This document shows positions 24,214 through 33,100 of a stretch of 64,000 bases of DNA, one piece after another. Source of the stretch: Halomonas sp. S3-1-1 (GTDB lineage: Bacteria; Pseudomonadota; Gammaproteobacteria; Pseudomonadales; Halomonadaceae); assembly GCF_023757625.1 (NCBI RefSeq), contig NZ_JALGBZ010000002.1:248001-312000 (forward strand), given 5' to 3'. Below the pieces are notes generated by a model, which was given only the letters and a program-made list of their open reading frames with translations, had not been told where the DNA came from and searched no databases. The position numbers were made by a program, and so were the translations under genes. Within the stretch, counting starts at the first letter, position 1. Each line of letters begins with the position of its first letter.

Positions 24214-25323
24214 TCAAACAACACCCCAAGCCTGCCTCAAGCGCTCCACCGTATGCTCCCATTTGGGCGTGGTCGGCTTGCACACCGTATTTTGATTCCC
24301 GAATAGCCCTACCTCACGAAACGACTCATTAGCAGTAACGCTTTTGATCCAGCGTACCGGCACGACGTACTCCAGCGTTTCTTCATCGTCCATCGGGCTG
24401 TTGTTGTGCAGGTGAGGATATTCGGCAGGGGTGGTCACCGCTTTCAGGCTTTGTAACCCTTCCATCGTCTCGACCTTGAACTCATCCGCCGGGCAGCGCT
24501 CGCCCGTTACTTCCGCCACGCCTACGTAGCCGGTCTTGGGAATATTGACCCAGACCCGGTCGCCTTCGGACAGCAGGTTGAGGGTCTTGGAGTACCAGTG
24601 GGCGCCGCCGCCGGCGATGAAACCAAAACGCCGGGCGAGCTCCCAGGGGCGGTCGTCGCCGAAGGAGGCGTAGAACTCGCCGTTCCAGGGCGCCTTTTGC
24701 GCTTTACGCGCGGCGGGCTGGGGCGGCTCGTCCGGGTCGATCATCCAGGCGCGGCTCAGGTAGTGGTTGCCGCCGTCCTCGAACGCGGAGAAGAACATCG
24801 CGTTGATCGAGAGCTGCGCGTGGTCGTTCAGGTAGTTGATGATGCGCTCGCTGCTGGCGTCGAGCCGTGTGGCCACCACCACCATCTGGTGGCTGTCGTT
24901 GAGGGTAATGTCGTCCAGCGGCACGCCGAATTTGGCCAAGAATGCTTCTTCGAGGGTGGGGTGAGGGCGCGGGTAGCGCTCATTGAAGGCCAGATAGATC
25001 TCGATCAATTGGTAGTCGGCCAGCGTCACCACCCAGCTGGCGTAGTCGATGGCCTGGGCGACCACGTCTCTGGGCGTTTTATCGCGCTTCAATTCGATGA
25101 TGATGACATTGCCGTTGGCATCCAGCGCCAAAAGGTCGATCAGCTTATCGAAGCCGGTGCGTACCTGACGACCGATCAACAGCCAGTCCCTGTTGAGAAT
25201 CGAGACGTCTTGCATTATTTGCTCTTCGAGCCGGCCCTCGTCGGCGAGCCCCATTGGCCGCAGCTTTTGCGGTGCCTCGCTGGCATCGCTTGCCAGTTTC
25301 CAGATGCCTTGCTCGATCGCCAT
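24214..25323 (-). CDS. NucS-like PD-(D/E)xK nuclease with C-terminal EVE/PUA-like domain
   Basis: A 369-residue protein. Residues about 55-95 contain a nuclease core with Asp in DKLIDLLALD and E-L-K in VIIIELKRDKTPRDVVAQAI, similar to the DNA-binding nuclease domain of NucS/DUF91. The C-terminal half (WYSKTLNLLSEGDRVWVNIP, GYVGVAEVTG) resembles a small-molecule or modified-base-binding EVE/PUA fold. It lies 41 bp downstream of a NERD-helicase on the same strand, suggesting one transcription unit. A role in repair or restriction of modified DNA is possible but inferred. It is GC-rich like the host and lies outside the att repeats. Confidence 0.7.
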   Translation of the reverse strand: MAIEQGIWKLASDASEAPQKLRPMGLADEGRLEEQIMQDVSILNRDWLLIGRQVRTGFDKLIDLLALDANGNVIIIELKRDKTPRDVVAQAIDYASWVVTLADYQLIEIYLAFNERYPRPHPTLEEAFLAKFGVPLDDITLNDSHQMVVVATRLDASSERIINYLNDHAQLSINAMFFSAFEDGGNHYLSRAWMIDPDEPPQPAARKAQKAPWNGEFYASFGDDRPWELARRFGFIAGGGAHWYSKTLNLLSEGDRVWVNIPKTGYVGVAEVTGERCPADEFKVETMEGLQSLKAVTTPAEYPHLHNNSPMDDEETLEYVVPVRWIKSVTANESFREVGLFGNQNTVCKPTTPKWEHTVERLRQAWGVV

Positions 25324-25364
25324 TTGGCGTCTCCCGTATAGGTGCTCACTAAAAGCGCTGCTTT

Positions 25365-27212
25365 TTAGGCCGAGGCCAGCTCGCTCAGCCGCTCGGTATA
25401 CCAGTTCACCTTGCTCCCAGTCACCAACAGACGCCTTCGTGCCCGCGTCATGCCCACATAAAGAAGCCGGGCTTCCTGGGCCTGTTTTTCTTCGGCAGGG
25501 TCCAGCGCGCCTAGGCCGCTGAGCAGTACCGTGTCGAACTCCAGGCCCTTGCTGCTCTGGCGGCTTAGCAGGACCACTTCATGGGCGTCCGGGTCGTAGC
25601 GGCGTTTATCGAAGGATTGTTGCAGGCAGCGGCTGGGAATCCCGGCGTGTTGAAGCGCCTTATGAAACCGATTTCCCTGGGCGTTGCTGGTATAAACCAC
25701 CGCGATGCTGTTCAGCTCGCTTCCCTGTTCCTGCCAGGTCTTTATACAGCGTACCAGGTAGTTGGCCTCGGCGTCGTCGCTTTTGAAGGCGCGAAACGCG
25801 GGTTGAGGGCCGCTGACGCCGGCTACTTCCGGGGCGATCAACGGTACGTGATCGTCATCACCGTCGTGCGCCTTGAGGAAATCCCGGGCGAACTCGTAGG
25901 CGAAGCTCAATATCTCGCGGGTGTTGCGGTAGTTGAGCTTGAGGATGGTGGTACGCCCGCGCGCCTGCACCCCGGCCGATGAGAGCGGAAATTTCAGCGC
26001 GCCTTTCTGGTAGATCGACTGGGCGTCGTCGTAGAGCAGCAAGAGCGAGTTGGTATTCGGATCAATCATCTGCACCACGAGCTTGAGCCAGGCCTGCTCG
26101 AAGTCGTGGCCCTCGTCAATCATTACGGCGGCGTACTGGGCGCGAGGAATGTGCGCTTGATCGACGGCGTGGATAACGCTTTCCACCTGGCGCTCATAAG
26201 CGGGGCGGCTGCCGGGCAGCAGGTCGACGTTGTACGTCTTGAGCTGCTGGCCGCACCATTCGTGAAAATGGTGCACCTTCACCTTTTCGAGCAGGCCTTT
26301 TTCGGCAATGAAGCAGCGAAGCCGGGCGGCCAGGGTGATGTTAAAACAGAGCACCAGGATCGGCTTGGAGGTGGCTTGGGCCAGGTGCAGGCAGCGGTAG
26401 CCCAGAATCAACGTCTTGCCGGAGCCGGCCACGCCGTGGATCACCCGGTGGCCGTCGCCCATGCTGCGTGCCAGCTGCTCCTGCTGCAGGTCCATCACGC
26501 GCACGATGTCCGGTACCACGTTCGTTGCCAGCGCCTCACTCTGCTCTTCGTCATCGAAGAGGTTGCCGGTGGGGGCATCGATGCGCACCTCAGGAAAGAG
26601 CTGCCAGCGAATGCGGTCGAGCTGGGGCAGGGTGAGTTTGTCGCCGAAGCGGTACTCGAACATTCCCCATAGGCGCTCCTGAAACGCTTCCGGGTCGGCG
26701 GTGGCGAGCATTTCATCCTTGCAGATGAGTAGGCGCCCGGGCAGCACGGCTTCCTGCGCTTCTTCGCTCATCGCGGCGTCCCACTGCCGCCGTGTGATGT
26801 TGGGAAACACCACGCCGAACCCATAGGGAAAGCAGAGCTTGCCCTGATAGCGGCCATCGCCCTGAGTGAGTTGCGGGTCACGCTCAAGCTGGTTGAGAGC
26901 GGTAAAGGCGCACTGGCGCGCCTGGACCAGCGGGTTGCTCACCGTCTTGCGCCCTTTTGGTGTATCGATGACCGCGCTTTCCGGCGTGATCGAGTGCAGG
27001 GTATCGAGCTTCCAGTCCTTCACTTCGAGAAACAAGAGCCCGCGGGCGGGATGTAGCACGATGAAGTCCGGGTAGCGACGCTGCCGCCCCAGCGGTATGT
27101 CGTACCAGACGATGTAGTCGTCCTCGAGCAGGCTATCCAGGCGCTGCGCCACGCGGCGCTCGCCGCTGGTCATACGGGCAATGGTGGAAAGCGCGGGAAT
27201 GAAGGTGGCCAT
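25365..27212 (-). CDS. NERD-domain superfamily 1 DNA helicase
   Basis: A 615-residue protein. The N-terminal nuclease-related (NERD) domain contains DFIVLHPARGLLFLEVKDW at about residues 48-67, an intact D...ExK-like pattern. A UvrD-type helicase follows, with motif I GVAGSGKTLI near residue 260, motif II MIDEGHDFEQAW near 365, a GRTTILKLNYRNTREI motif near 425, and motifs V-VI SSKGLEFDTVLL and LLYVGMTRARR near 555-595. It would couple DNA unwinding to nuclease-like functions, either in repair or in defence against foreign DNA. Co-directional with the NucS-like gene. Confidence 0.85.
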   Translation of the reverse strand: MATFIPALSTIARMTSGERRVAQRLDSLLEDDYIVWYDIPLGRQRRYPDFIVLHPARGLLFLEVKDWKLDTLHSITPESAVIDTPKGRKTVSNPLVQARQCAFTALNQLERDPQLTQGDGRYQGKLCFPYGFGVVFPNITRRQWDAAMSEEAQEAVLPGRLLICKDEMLATADPEAFQERLWGMFEYRFGDKLTLPQLDRIRWQLFPEVRIDAPTGNLFDDEEQSEALATNVVPDIVRVMDLQQEQLARSMGDGHRVIHGVAGSGKTLILGYRCLHLAQATSKPILVLCFNITLAARLRCFIAEKGLLEKVKVHHFHEWCGQQLKTYNVDLLPGSRPAYERQVESVIHAVDQAHIPRAQYAAVMIDEGHDFEQAWLKLVVQMIDPNTNSLLLLYDDAQSIYQKGALKFPLSSAGVQARGRTTILKLNYRNTREILSFAYEFARDFLKAHDGDDDHVPLIAPEVAGVSGPQPAFRAFKSDDAEANYLVRCIKTWQEQGSELNSIAVVYTSNAQGNRFHKALQHAGIPSRCLQQSFDKRRYDPDAHEVVLLSRQSSKGLEFDTVLLSGLGALDPAEEKQAQEARLLYVGMTRARRRLLVTGSKVNWYTERLSELASA

Positions 27213-27476
27213 GGTGTCGAGTGTCCGAAGGCGAGCCGCTGGCTGTTTAGTAAAATATTATTAGATTCCTCATTCTAGCGAGCCCGCTGAACCGCTTCAA
27301 TTTAAAAGCGATGTTAAAAGAAGCGACTAACAGACGTGGCTGGTTTTAGCGCGTCCCTTATAACTCCTCCCAAGTGATGGCAATTACCACTCTGGCCCCC
27401 TTTATGCATGATGTTTCCCAAAGCCACCCCCGGCTTTATTGACACGACCGGGCTGCCGCCCGGTAACGAGGAGCCC

Positions 27477-28775
27477 ATGCGTTCATTGACGATGCTGCGA
27501 CCGGTGAAATCGATTCTCTACAGCGTGGCACTGCTGCTGCTGGGCAATGGGCTGCTCAATACGCTATTGAGCCTGCGCGGGGTGAGCGAAGGGTTTTCCA
27601 CCGTGCTTTTGGGGCTGGTGATGTCCGGCTATTTCGTCGGGTTCATCTGCGGTACCTGGGTGAGCAGGCGGTTGATTCGGCGGATGGGGCACATCCGCAC
27701 CTTCGGCTTTTGCGCTTCGCTCTGCGCCACCGTGGCGCTTTTACACCTGGTATTCGTCACGCCCTGGGTGTGGCTGCCGCTGCGGGTGATCTACGGGCTT
27801 TCGTTCATCACGCTGATCACGGTGATCGAGAGCTGGCTCAACAGCCAGGCAGCGAGCCACGAGCGCGGGCGTCTCTTCGCCGTCTACATGGTGGTCAACC
27901 TGGGATCGCTGGCGGTGGCGCAGCAGCTGCTGCGGATCTCCTCCATCGAGGGGTATTTGCTGTTCGTCATCATCTCGATGTTGATCAGTTGGGCGGTGCT
28001 ACCCATCACACTCACCCGGCGGGTGCAGCCGAAAGTGAGCGAGCGCCCGAAGAGCAGCCTGCGCGCGCTTCTGGGTTTTGCGCCGCTGGCGGTGGCCTCG
28101 GCGGCGCTCTCGGGGCTGGCCATGGGCGCATTCTGGTCGATGACGCCGGTTTACGCCGACCACATGGGCTTCGATATCGCCGGGGTGGGGCTGGTGATGA
28201 GCACGGCCATCGTTGGCGGGGCGCTGCTGCAACTTCCCATCGGGCGCTTTTCCGATAAGCACGACCGGCCGGTGGTGCTCACTTGGGTAGTGCTTGGCGC
28301 GGCGCTGGTGGCGCTGATGATGCCCTTCGCACCCAGCCAGCCCGCGCTGCTGGGGCTCTATTTTCTGTGGGGCGGGCTCGCATTTTCGCTCTACCCGCTG
28401 GCGGTAGCGCAGCTGATCGATCAGCTCCACCCGGACGAAATCGTGGCAGGCTCGGCGGACATGCTGGTGATGCACGGCGCCGGCTGCGCCGTGGCACCGC
28501 TGGCGGCGGGCACGCTGATGCACTTGGTCGGGGATCAAGGCCAGCCGCTTTATATCGCCAGCGTGTTCCTGCTGCTGGGGCTCTACGCTATCTACCGCCG
28601 CCGCCGGGTGCGGGCGCTGAAGACCCATACCGCCCACTTCGAGCCGATGGTGCAAGGCAGCGCCGAGGTGCTGAGCATGATGTTCGACGACGCCCAGCCG
28701 GATCTCTTCGACGACCCGAGCTTTTACGAAGCCCACGAACGCGAGCGACTGGTGACGATGCTTCGCGAGGGTTAA
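27477..28775 (+). CDS. MFS transporter (YcaD-like)
   Basis: A 432-residue inner-membrane carrier with twelve hydrophobic segments in two halves. YFVGFICGTWVSRRLIRRMG is the loop 2-3 MFS motif, and LQLPIGRFSDKHDR is its repeat in the second half. The overall pattern resembles YcaD-type transporters, whose substrate is unknown. A soluble tail of about 50 acidic residues follows the last segment. ATG 27477 is chosen because gaggag lies 4 bp upstream; the frame is open from 27408. The stop codon overlaps that of the convergent gene by 4 bp. Confidence 0.85.
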   Translation: MRSLTMLRPVKSILYSVALLLLGNGLLNTLLSLRGVSEGFSTVLLGLVMSGYFVGFICGTWVSRRLIRRMGHIRTFGFCASLCATVALLHLVFVTPWVWLPLRVIYGLSFITLITVIESWLNSQAASHERGRLFAVYMVVNLGSLAVAQQLLRISSIEGYLLFVIISMLISWAVLPITLTRRVQPKVSERPKSSLRALLGFAPLAVASAALSGLAMGAFWSMTPVYADHMGFDIAGVGLVMSTAIVGGALLQLPIGRFSDKHDRPVVLTWVVLGAALVALMMPFAPSQPALLGLYFLWGGLAFSLYPLAVAQLIDQLHPDEIVAGSADMLVMHGAGCAVAPLAAGTLMHLVGDQGQPLYIASVFLLLGLYAIYRRRRVRALKTHTAHFEPMVQGSAEVLSMMFDDAQPDLFDDPSFYEAHERERLVTMLREG

Positions 28776-29293
28776 CCCGGTGGCCGCTTGTGGTTCGATG
28801 TGGCGATCACCAGGCCCACTACGATCAGCATGCCAAGGGGAATCATCCAGCCGCCGAAGAAGACGTTGATGTTGGCATCGCCCAGCGCGCTGGTACAGCC
28901 AAAGCCTCCGAAGCCGAAGGCACAGCCGTAGGGCTGGCGGTCCAGCGAGACGATCAGCCCTATCCACAGTGCTATCCCGGTTACGGCGGTGAACAGCATC
29001 GCGCCCACGCGCTGGGAGCGGCGCAGCAGGGTACGAATCGCCACCCATACCACCAGTGCGTAGGGCACCACCCAGCCCACTACCGCCAGCCAGTTGTGCA
29101 GGGAGTCCTCGACGAACAAGAAGGTCATGTTCAAACGCGGGTCGCAGGCCAATTTGACGGTTGAATCCACCGGGCGATGAGCGCCATAAATAACATCGGC
29201 ACAACGGTAGGGCGTATAGGCGAACCCCCAGGCGGCCAGCCAAACCGGCAGGCACAGGGCGGCAATGATGAGTAGCGTTCGATGGCTCGGCAC
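28772..29293 (-). CDS. Small integral membrane protein, unknown function
   Basis: A 173-residue protein with about four hydrophobic segments (N-terminal LLIIAALCLPVWLAAWGFA, then WLAVVGWVVPYALVVWVAI, AVTGIALWIGLIV and MLIVVGLVIA). It has several cysteines in putative extracytoplasmic loops (YRCADVI, LACDPR, YGCAFG, FGCTSA), which may form disulphides. It starts at GTG 29293 with a poor ribosome-binding site. I do not recognise a family. It is convergent with the MFS gene. Confidence 0.65.
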   Translation of the reverse strand: MPSHRTLLIIAALCLPVWLAAWGFAYTPYRCADVIYGAHRPVDSTVKLACDPRLNMTFLFVEDSLHNWLAVVGWVVPYALVVWVAIRTLLRRSQRVGAMLFTAVTGIALWIGLIVSLDRQPYGCAFGFGGFGCTSALGDANINVFFGGWMIPLGMLIVVGLVIATSNHKRPPG

Positions 29294-29357
29294 AAACAGG
29301 TTCCGCAGATTTATTCTTTAGAGATCATAAGAATACCATTGTCGGTAGCCTAGGCGA

Positions 29358-30251
29358 TCACAATGACTCCTCTCGTACCGGGAAGCGGGCGCTGACGTGC
29401 TTCTTGAGCCCAAGTGCCAATTGACGACTCGCATCGCTTTGCCCGCCGGGGGCGCGGTGTAGCGCGATGTCGGTATGAGGAAGTTCGGGTAGCCCTTCGC
29501 GCGTGCCAAGAATGCGAAGATCCTCGCCGATCATCGACGGCGTGAGAATGGTGATCGCAAGCCCGGCTTTCACCGCCGCCGTGAGTCCGGATAGGCTCGC
29601 GCTGGTATAGGCGATACGCCAAGCGATGCCTGCGGCGTCGAGGGCTGCGATCCCGCGCTCTCTGAAGCTACAGACCCCATCCTTCGAGACCGCCAGCGGC
29701 AGCGGTGAGCGGCGCTGGGTGTCGTAGCCTGGCGCCCCTGCCCAAACGGTGTCTTCTCGGCATAGAACCTCCCCGCCGGGGCTGTTACGTTGGCGCGTGG
29801 TGATCGCTAGATCCAGCGCACCGACCCTGACCTCTCTTACCAGATCGACGCTCAAGCCGCAGTGAACCTGAAGCTCGACGGCGGGAAAGCGCGCCTCAAA
29901 ATCCGCTAGCGCGGCGGGCAGGTAGACTACGTAATCATCGGGAATGCCCAGCCGAACGATACCGTCGAGCCGTTCGTTGGTGACTTCCTGCCAAGCGAGA
30001 GCATTTTGGCGCAGCATCTGCCGTGCGTGGGCGAGCAGGCGTTCGCCGGCGGGAGTGGGTACTGGCGAGGCGCGCCCGCGCTGCAATAGCGGCTGACCAA
30101 GCGTCGCTTCGAGGCGTTTCATATGAGCGCTGACCGTCGACTGCGCGATATGAAGGGTTTCGCCGGCAGCGGTGAACCCTCCTGACTCCACGACGCTGAC
30201 GAAGGTATTAAGCAGTATGAGATCCAGCGGACGAGCAGCGGGGGTATGCAT
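29358..30251 (-). CDS. LysR-type transcriptional regulator
   Basis: A 297-residue LysR regulator. The N-terminal winged helix has the usual LNTFVSVVESGGFTAAGETL and AQSTVSAHMKRLE pattern (about residues 14-52). A periplasmic-binding-like effector domain follows, starting DGIVRLGIPDDYV near residue 97. ATG 30251 is used; GTG 30257 is possible. It diverges from the small gene and BCCT transporter to its right and so may control them, but the target is not shown by sequence. Confidence 0.9.
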   Translation of the reverse strand: MHTPAARPLDLILLNTFVSVVESGGFTAAGETLHIAQSTVSAHMKRLEATLGQPLLQRGRASPVPTPAGERLLAHARQMLRQNALAWQEVTNERLDGIVRLGIPDDYVVYLPAALADFEARFPAVELQVHCGLSVDLVREVRVGALDLAITTRQRNSPGGEVLCREDTVWAGAPGYDTQRRSPLPLAVSKDGVCSFRERGIAALDAAGIAWRIAYTSASLSGLTAAVKAGLAITILTPSMIGEDLRILGTREGLPELPHTDIALHRAPGGQSDASRQLALGLKKHVSARFPVREESL

Positions 30252-30457
30252 TATCACGATTCATGATGGATGTATTGTTTATCTTCGTTTTCATTATGGT
30301 GCGCTCGACGTCAGGATGTCGAGGTTTTCATCCTACTGCTTGACCCGCAAGCGTGGCCGCCCGGCCGTTCTGGCTTTGAGGCATAACGCCGTTGAAAATT
30401 TGGGCGGGTGGACAGCGTGGGTAGCGTCGGGAATAACGAATTCGACGGAGAGAGGCG

Positions 30458-30631
30458 ATGCCGGCAGACGATTCGAAAGAGGAGGGTAGCAAGCCCGCGT
30501 TACCCAAAGTGCTCGAGCGCCAGAAATCGTTGGACAGGTTTTATATGCCCGCCATGCCGCCGCTGGGTATGTGCTCTTGGATCAAGCGGCACATCACGCG
30601 GCTGATGAAGAGAAGCAAGCGATCTCGCTAG
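30458..30631 (+). CDS. Small basic hypothetical protein (57 aa)
   Basis: A short ORF: MPADDSKEEG..., LPKVLERQKSLDRFYMPA, ending with a basic helix (IKRHITRLMKRSKRSR). gagagg lies 2-3 bp from the usual position before ATG 30458. Codon choice is GC-rich, like the host. No family is recognised. It lies about 150 bp upstream of the BCCT transporter and could be its co-transcribed neighbour. Confidence 0.45.
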   Translation: MPADDSKEEGSKPALPKVLERQKSLDRFYMPAMPPLGMCSWIKRHITRLMKRSKRSR

Positions 30632-30780
30632 ACCTGGCGTCGACGCGCATTCGTTGTGGCAAATAGCGCTGCCTACCCAAAAGCCCGTCATCCGACGGGC
30701 TTTGTCTTTGCTTTGCTGGCTCGCCCAAAAATTCAAACACAGGATGTGTCGCGAATGAAACACACGAGTGGAAAGTGAGT

Positions 30781-32802
30781 ATGAGTAGTCAAGACGTTTC
30801 AAAAAGTACGCGCCCGGGGGGTATCAATCCTCCGGTTTTTTATCCGGCTGCCGCGTTGATCAGCCTGTTTTCGCTGTTCGCGATTTTGGCACCGGAAACG
30901 GCAGGGCGAGTTTTCGGCTCGCTTCAGGACTGGATCATCGATACCTTTGGCTGGTTTTATCTGCTGGCCATGGGCGTTTATCTGGTGCTCGCGCTAGTGC
31001 TGGCGCTGAGCCGCTACGGCAACTTTAAACTCGGGCCAGACCATAGCGAGCCCGATTTCAGCTATCTCTCCTGGTTCGCCATGCTCTTCTCGGCCGGCAT
31101 GGGGATCGGGCTGATCTTTTACGGCGTCGCCGAACCCATCTTTCACCTGGCCAATCCGCCGGTCGGCGAGGCCGGGAGTGCGGCCGCCGCGCGCGATGCC
31201 ATGCGCCTGACGTTCTTTCATTGGGGGCTTCACGTCTGGGGCGTCTACGCCATCGTCGCGCTGGCGCTGGCGTACTTCAGTTTCCGCCATGGCCTACCGC
31301 TGAGGATTAGCTCGGCGCTCTATCCATTCATCGGCAAGCGCATTTACGGGCCGATCGGGAACGCAGTGGACGTGTTCGCGGTGTTCGGCACCATGTTTGG
31401 TATTGCGACATCACTAGGGCTTGGCGTACTGCAGATCAATTCGGGGCTCAACTATCTGTTCGATGTGCCCACGACAACCTCCGTTCAGCTCTTGCTGGTA
31501 GCGGGGGTCACTGCCCTGGCCACACTGTCAGTCATTCTGGGCCTGGACGGCGGCATACGGCGTCTCTCCGAGTGCAACCTTTGGCTCGCGCTCGTACTTC
31601 TGCTGTTCGTGATCGTCGTCGGCCCGACGCTGTTCATCTTTCAATCGCTGGGCCAGAACGTCGGCTCGTACCTCTCGTCGCTCGTCGACATGACATTTAA
31701 CGTTTACGCCTATACCGGTAGCGAGGACACGGAGGCGTTTCTCGGCGCCTGGACCCTGTTCTACTGGGCCTGGTTTATTGCTTGGTCGCCGTTCGTGGGC
31801 ATGTTCGTGGCCAAGGTCTCGCGAGGCCGAACGATTCGTGAGTTCGTGCTTGGCGTGCTTCTGGTGCCGGTAGGGGTGACCATGGTTTGGCTTACGGCTT
31901 TCGGCGATACCGCGCTTCACGGCGTGCTTGAGGGCACGATGCCGGATCTAGTCGATCGCGTTTTCGCCGACAGCTCCACCTCGCTTTTCCACTTTCTCGA
32001 TGCGCTGCCGCTGTCCAGCATCTCATCGGTCATCGCGACGCTGCTGGTCATCACGTTCTTCGTCACATCGGCGGACTCCGGCTCGATGGTCATCGACTCC
32101 CTCACCTCCAAGGACGGTGATGAGTCGCCCGTATGGCAACGAATCTTCTGGGCAGTGGCTGAAGGCGTAGTGGCCGCCGCGCTAATTTTGGCAGGCGGTC
32201 AGAACGTGCTGGCTGCGCTGCAAGCCGCGTCACTCGCCTCGGCCCTGCCGTTTGCGCCGATCCTGATTCTGGTCGGGCTGGGGCTTTTCAAGTCGCTGCG
32301 CATCGAGGCGCTCAAGCGCGACAGCCTGCAGCAGGTCGCCAATACTCCGAGCAACGTTTCTCGCGTGGGCACCGGCGGTGGCTATCGCTGGCAGAACCGG
32401 CTCGAGACGCTGGTCTCTTCGCCCAAGCGCCAGCAGGTGATGACGTTTCTAATGCAGACCGTCGAGCCGGCCATGCGCGACGTGGCAGAGGTTTTCGAAA
32501 ACAAGTCTCTCGATGTAGCCATTACGCATGAGGAAGATCGCTGCTACCTGCGCGTCAGTCACGGTGATGAAAGTGACTTTATCTACGGCATTCGAGCGCG
32601 CGCTTACGTGGCCCCGGCCTTCACGCTGAACGGCTTGCGCCAGAACTCGCGTTCGGAGAAGCGTAGTCACTACCGCGCCGAAGTCTTCCTTCGCGAAGGA
32701 GGGCAGGAGTACAACGTGGTCGGCTACAGCACAGATCAGTTGATCGGTGACATTCTCGATCAGTACGAGAAACACCTGCACTTTTTGCATCGCATTCGCT
32801 AG
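30781..32802 (+). CDS. BCCT-family transporter (BetT-like, choline/betaine type)
   Basis: A 673-residue secondary carrier for quaternary ammonium compounds such as choline or glycine betaine, important in osmotic adaptation. Twelve membrane segments occupy residues 15-520. They include GMGIGLIFYGVAEPIFH near residue 107, FHWGLHVWGVYAIVALALAY near 150, and the tryptophan-rich FYWAWFIAWSPFVGMFV near 325. A long C-terminal cytoplasmic domain of about 150 residues distinguishes BetT-like members and may sense osmotic stress. ATG 30781 is chosen; GTG 30775 precedes it in frame. A decayed BCCT 3' end follows directly. Confidence 0.92.
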   Translation: MSSQDVSKSTRPGGINPPVFYPAAALISLFSLFAILAPETAGRVFGSLQDWIIDTFGWFYLLAMGVYLVLALVLALSRYGNFKLGPDHSEPDFSYLSWFAMLFSAGMGIGLIFYGVAEPIFHLANPPVGEAGSAAAARDAMRLTFFHWGLHVWGVYAIVALALAYFSFRHGLPLRISSALYPFIGKRIYGPIGNAVDVFAVFGTMFGIATSLGLGVLQINSGLNYLFDVPTTTSVQLLLVAGVTALATLSVILGLDGGIRRLSECNLWLALVLLLFVIVVGPTLFIFQSLGQNVGSYLSSLVDMTFNVYAYTGSEDTEAFLGAWTLFYWAWFIAWSPFVGMFVAKVSRGRTIREFVLGVLLVPVGVTMVWLTAFGDTALHGVLEGTMPDLVDRVFADSSTSLFHFLDALPLSSISSVIATLLVITFFVTSADSGSMVIDSLTSKDGDESPVWQRIFWAVAEGVVAAALILAGGQNVLAALQAASLASALPFAPILILVGLGLFKSLRIEALKRDSLQQVANTPSNVSRVGTGGGYRWQNRLETLVSSPKRQQVMTFLMQTVEPAMRDVAEVFENKSLDVAITHEEDRCYLRVSHGDESDFIYGIRARAYVAPAFTLNGLRQNSRSEKRSHYRAEVFLREGGQEYNVVGYSTDQLIGDILDQYEKHLHFLHRIR

Positions 32803-32804
32803 GC

Positions 32805-33001
32805 ATCGGCGCCGTGATGGCCCTATGCACGATTCTTTCGAATCACTGGATTCTTGAGGTGGTCTTGGCGGGCTTCAAGCCGCGGCGGTATCCACCGGAC
32901 TGCCGTTCACGATCGTGCTGGTGATCGGCTGCTACGGCTTGATTAAGGGGCTGATGTCGGAGCCCCGGTTACCCAAGGCCAAAGCAGCCAAAGCCAGCTA
33001 A
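32805..33001 (+). pseudogene. Decayed 3' end of a second BCCT transporter
   Basis: Two frame segments read as the C-terminus of a BCCT carrier. IGAVMALCTIL lies in the frame starting at 32805. After a frameshift, LGGLQAAAVSTGLPFTIVLV, CYGLIKGLMSE and a basic tail lie in the frame from 32864, ending with TAA at 32999-33001. An in-frame stop at 32855-32857 blocks upstream reading. This is probably the remnant of a tandem transporter gene removed by deletion or recombination. Confidence 0.7.
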
Positions 33002-33100
33002 CGCTGTATGCGTTTGGAGTCATCTAAAGGTGGCTTTGAGTCCAAAGCCGGTCTTGAAAGCCAGGCATTCGGACTCCGATCCACGAACATGAGGAAATAC

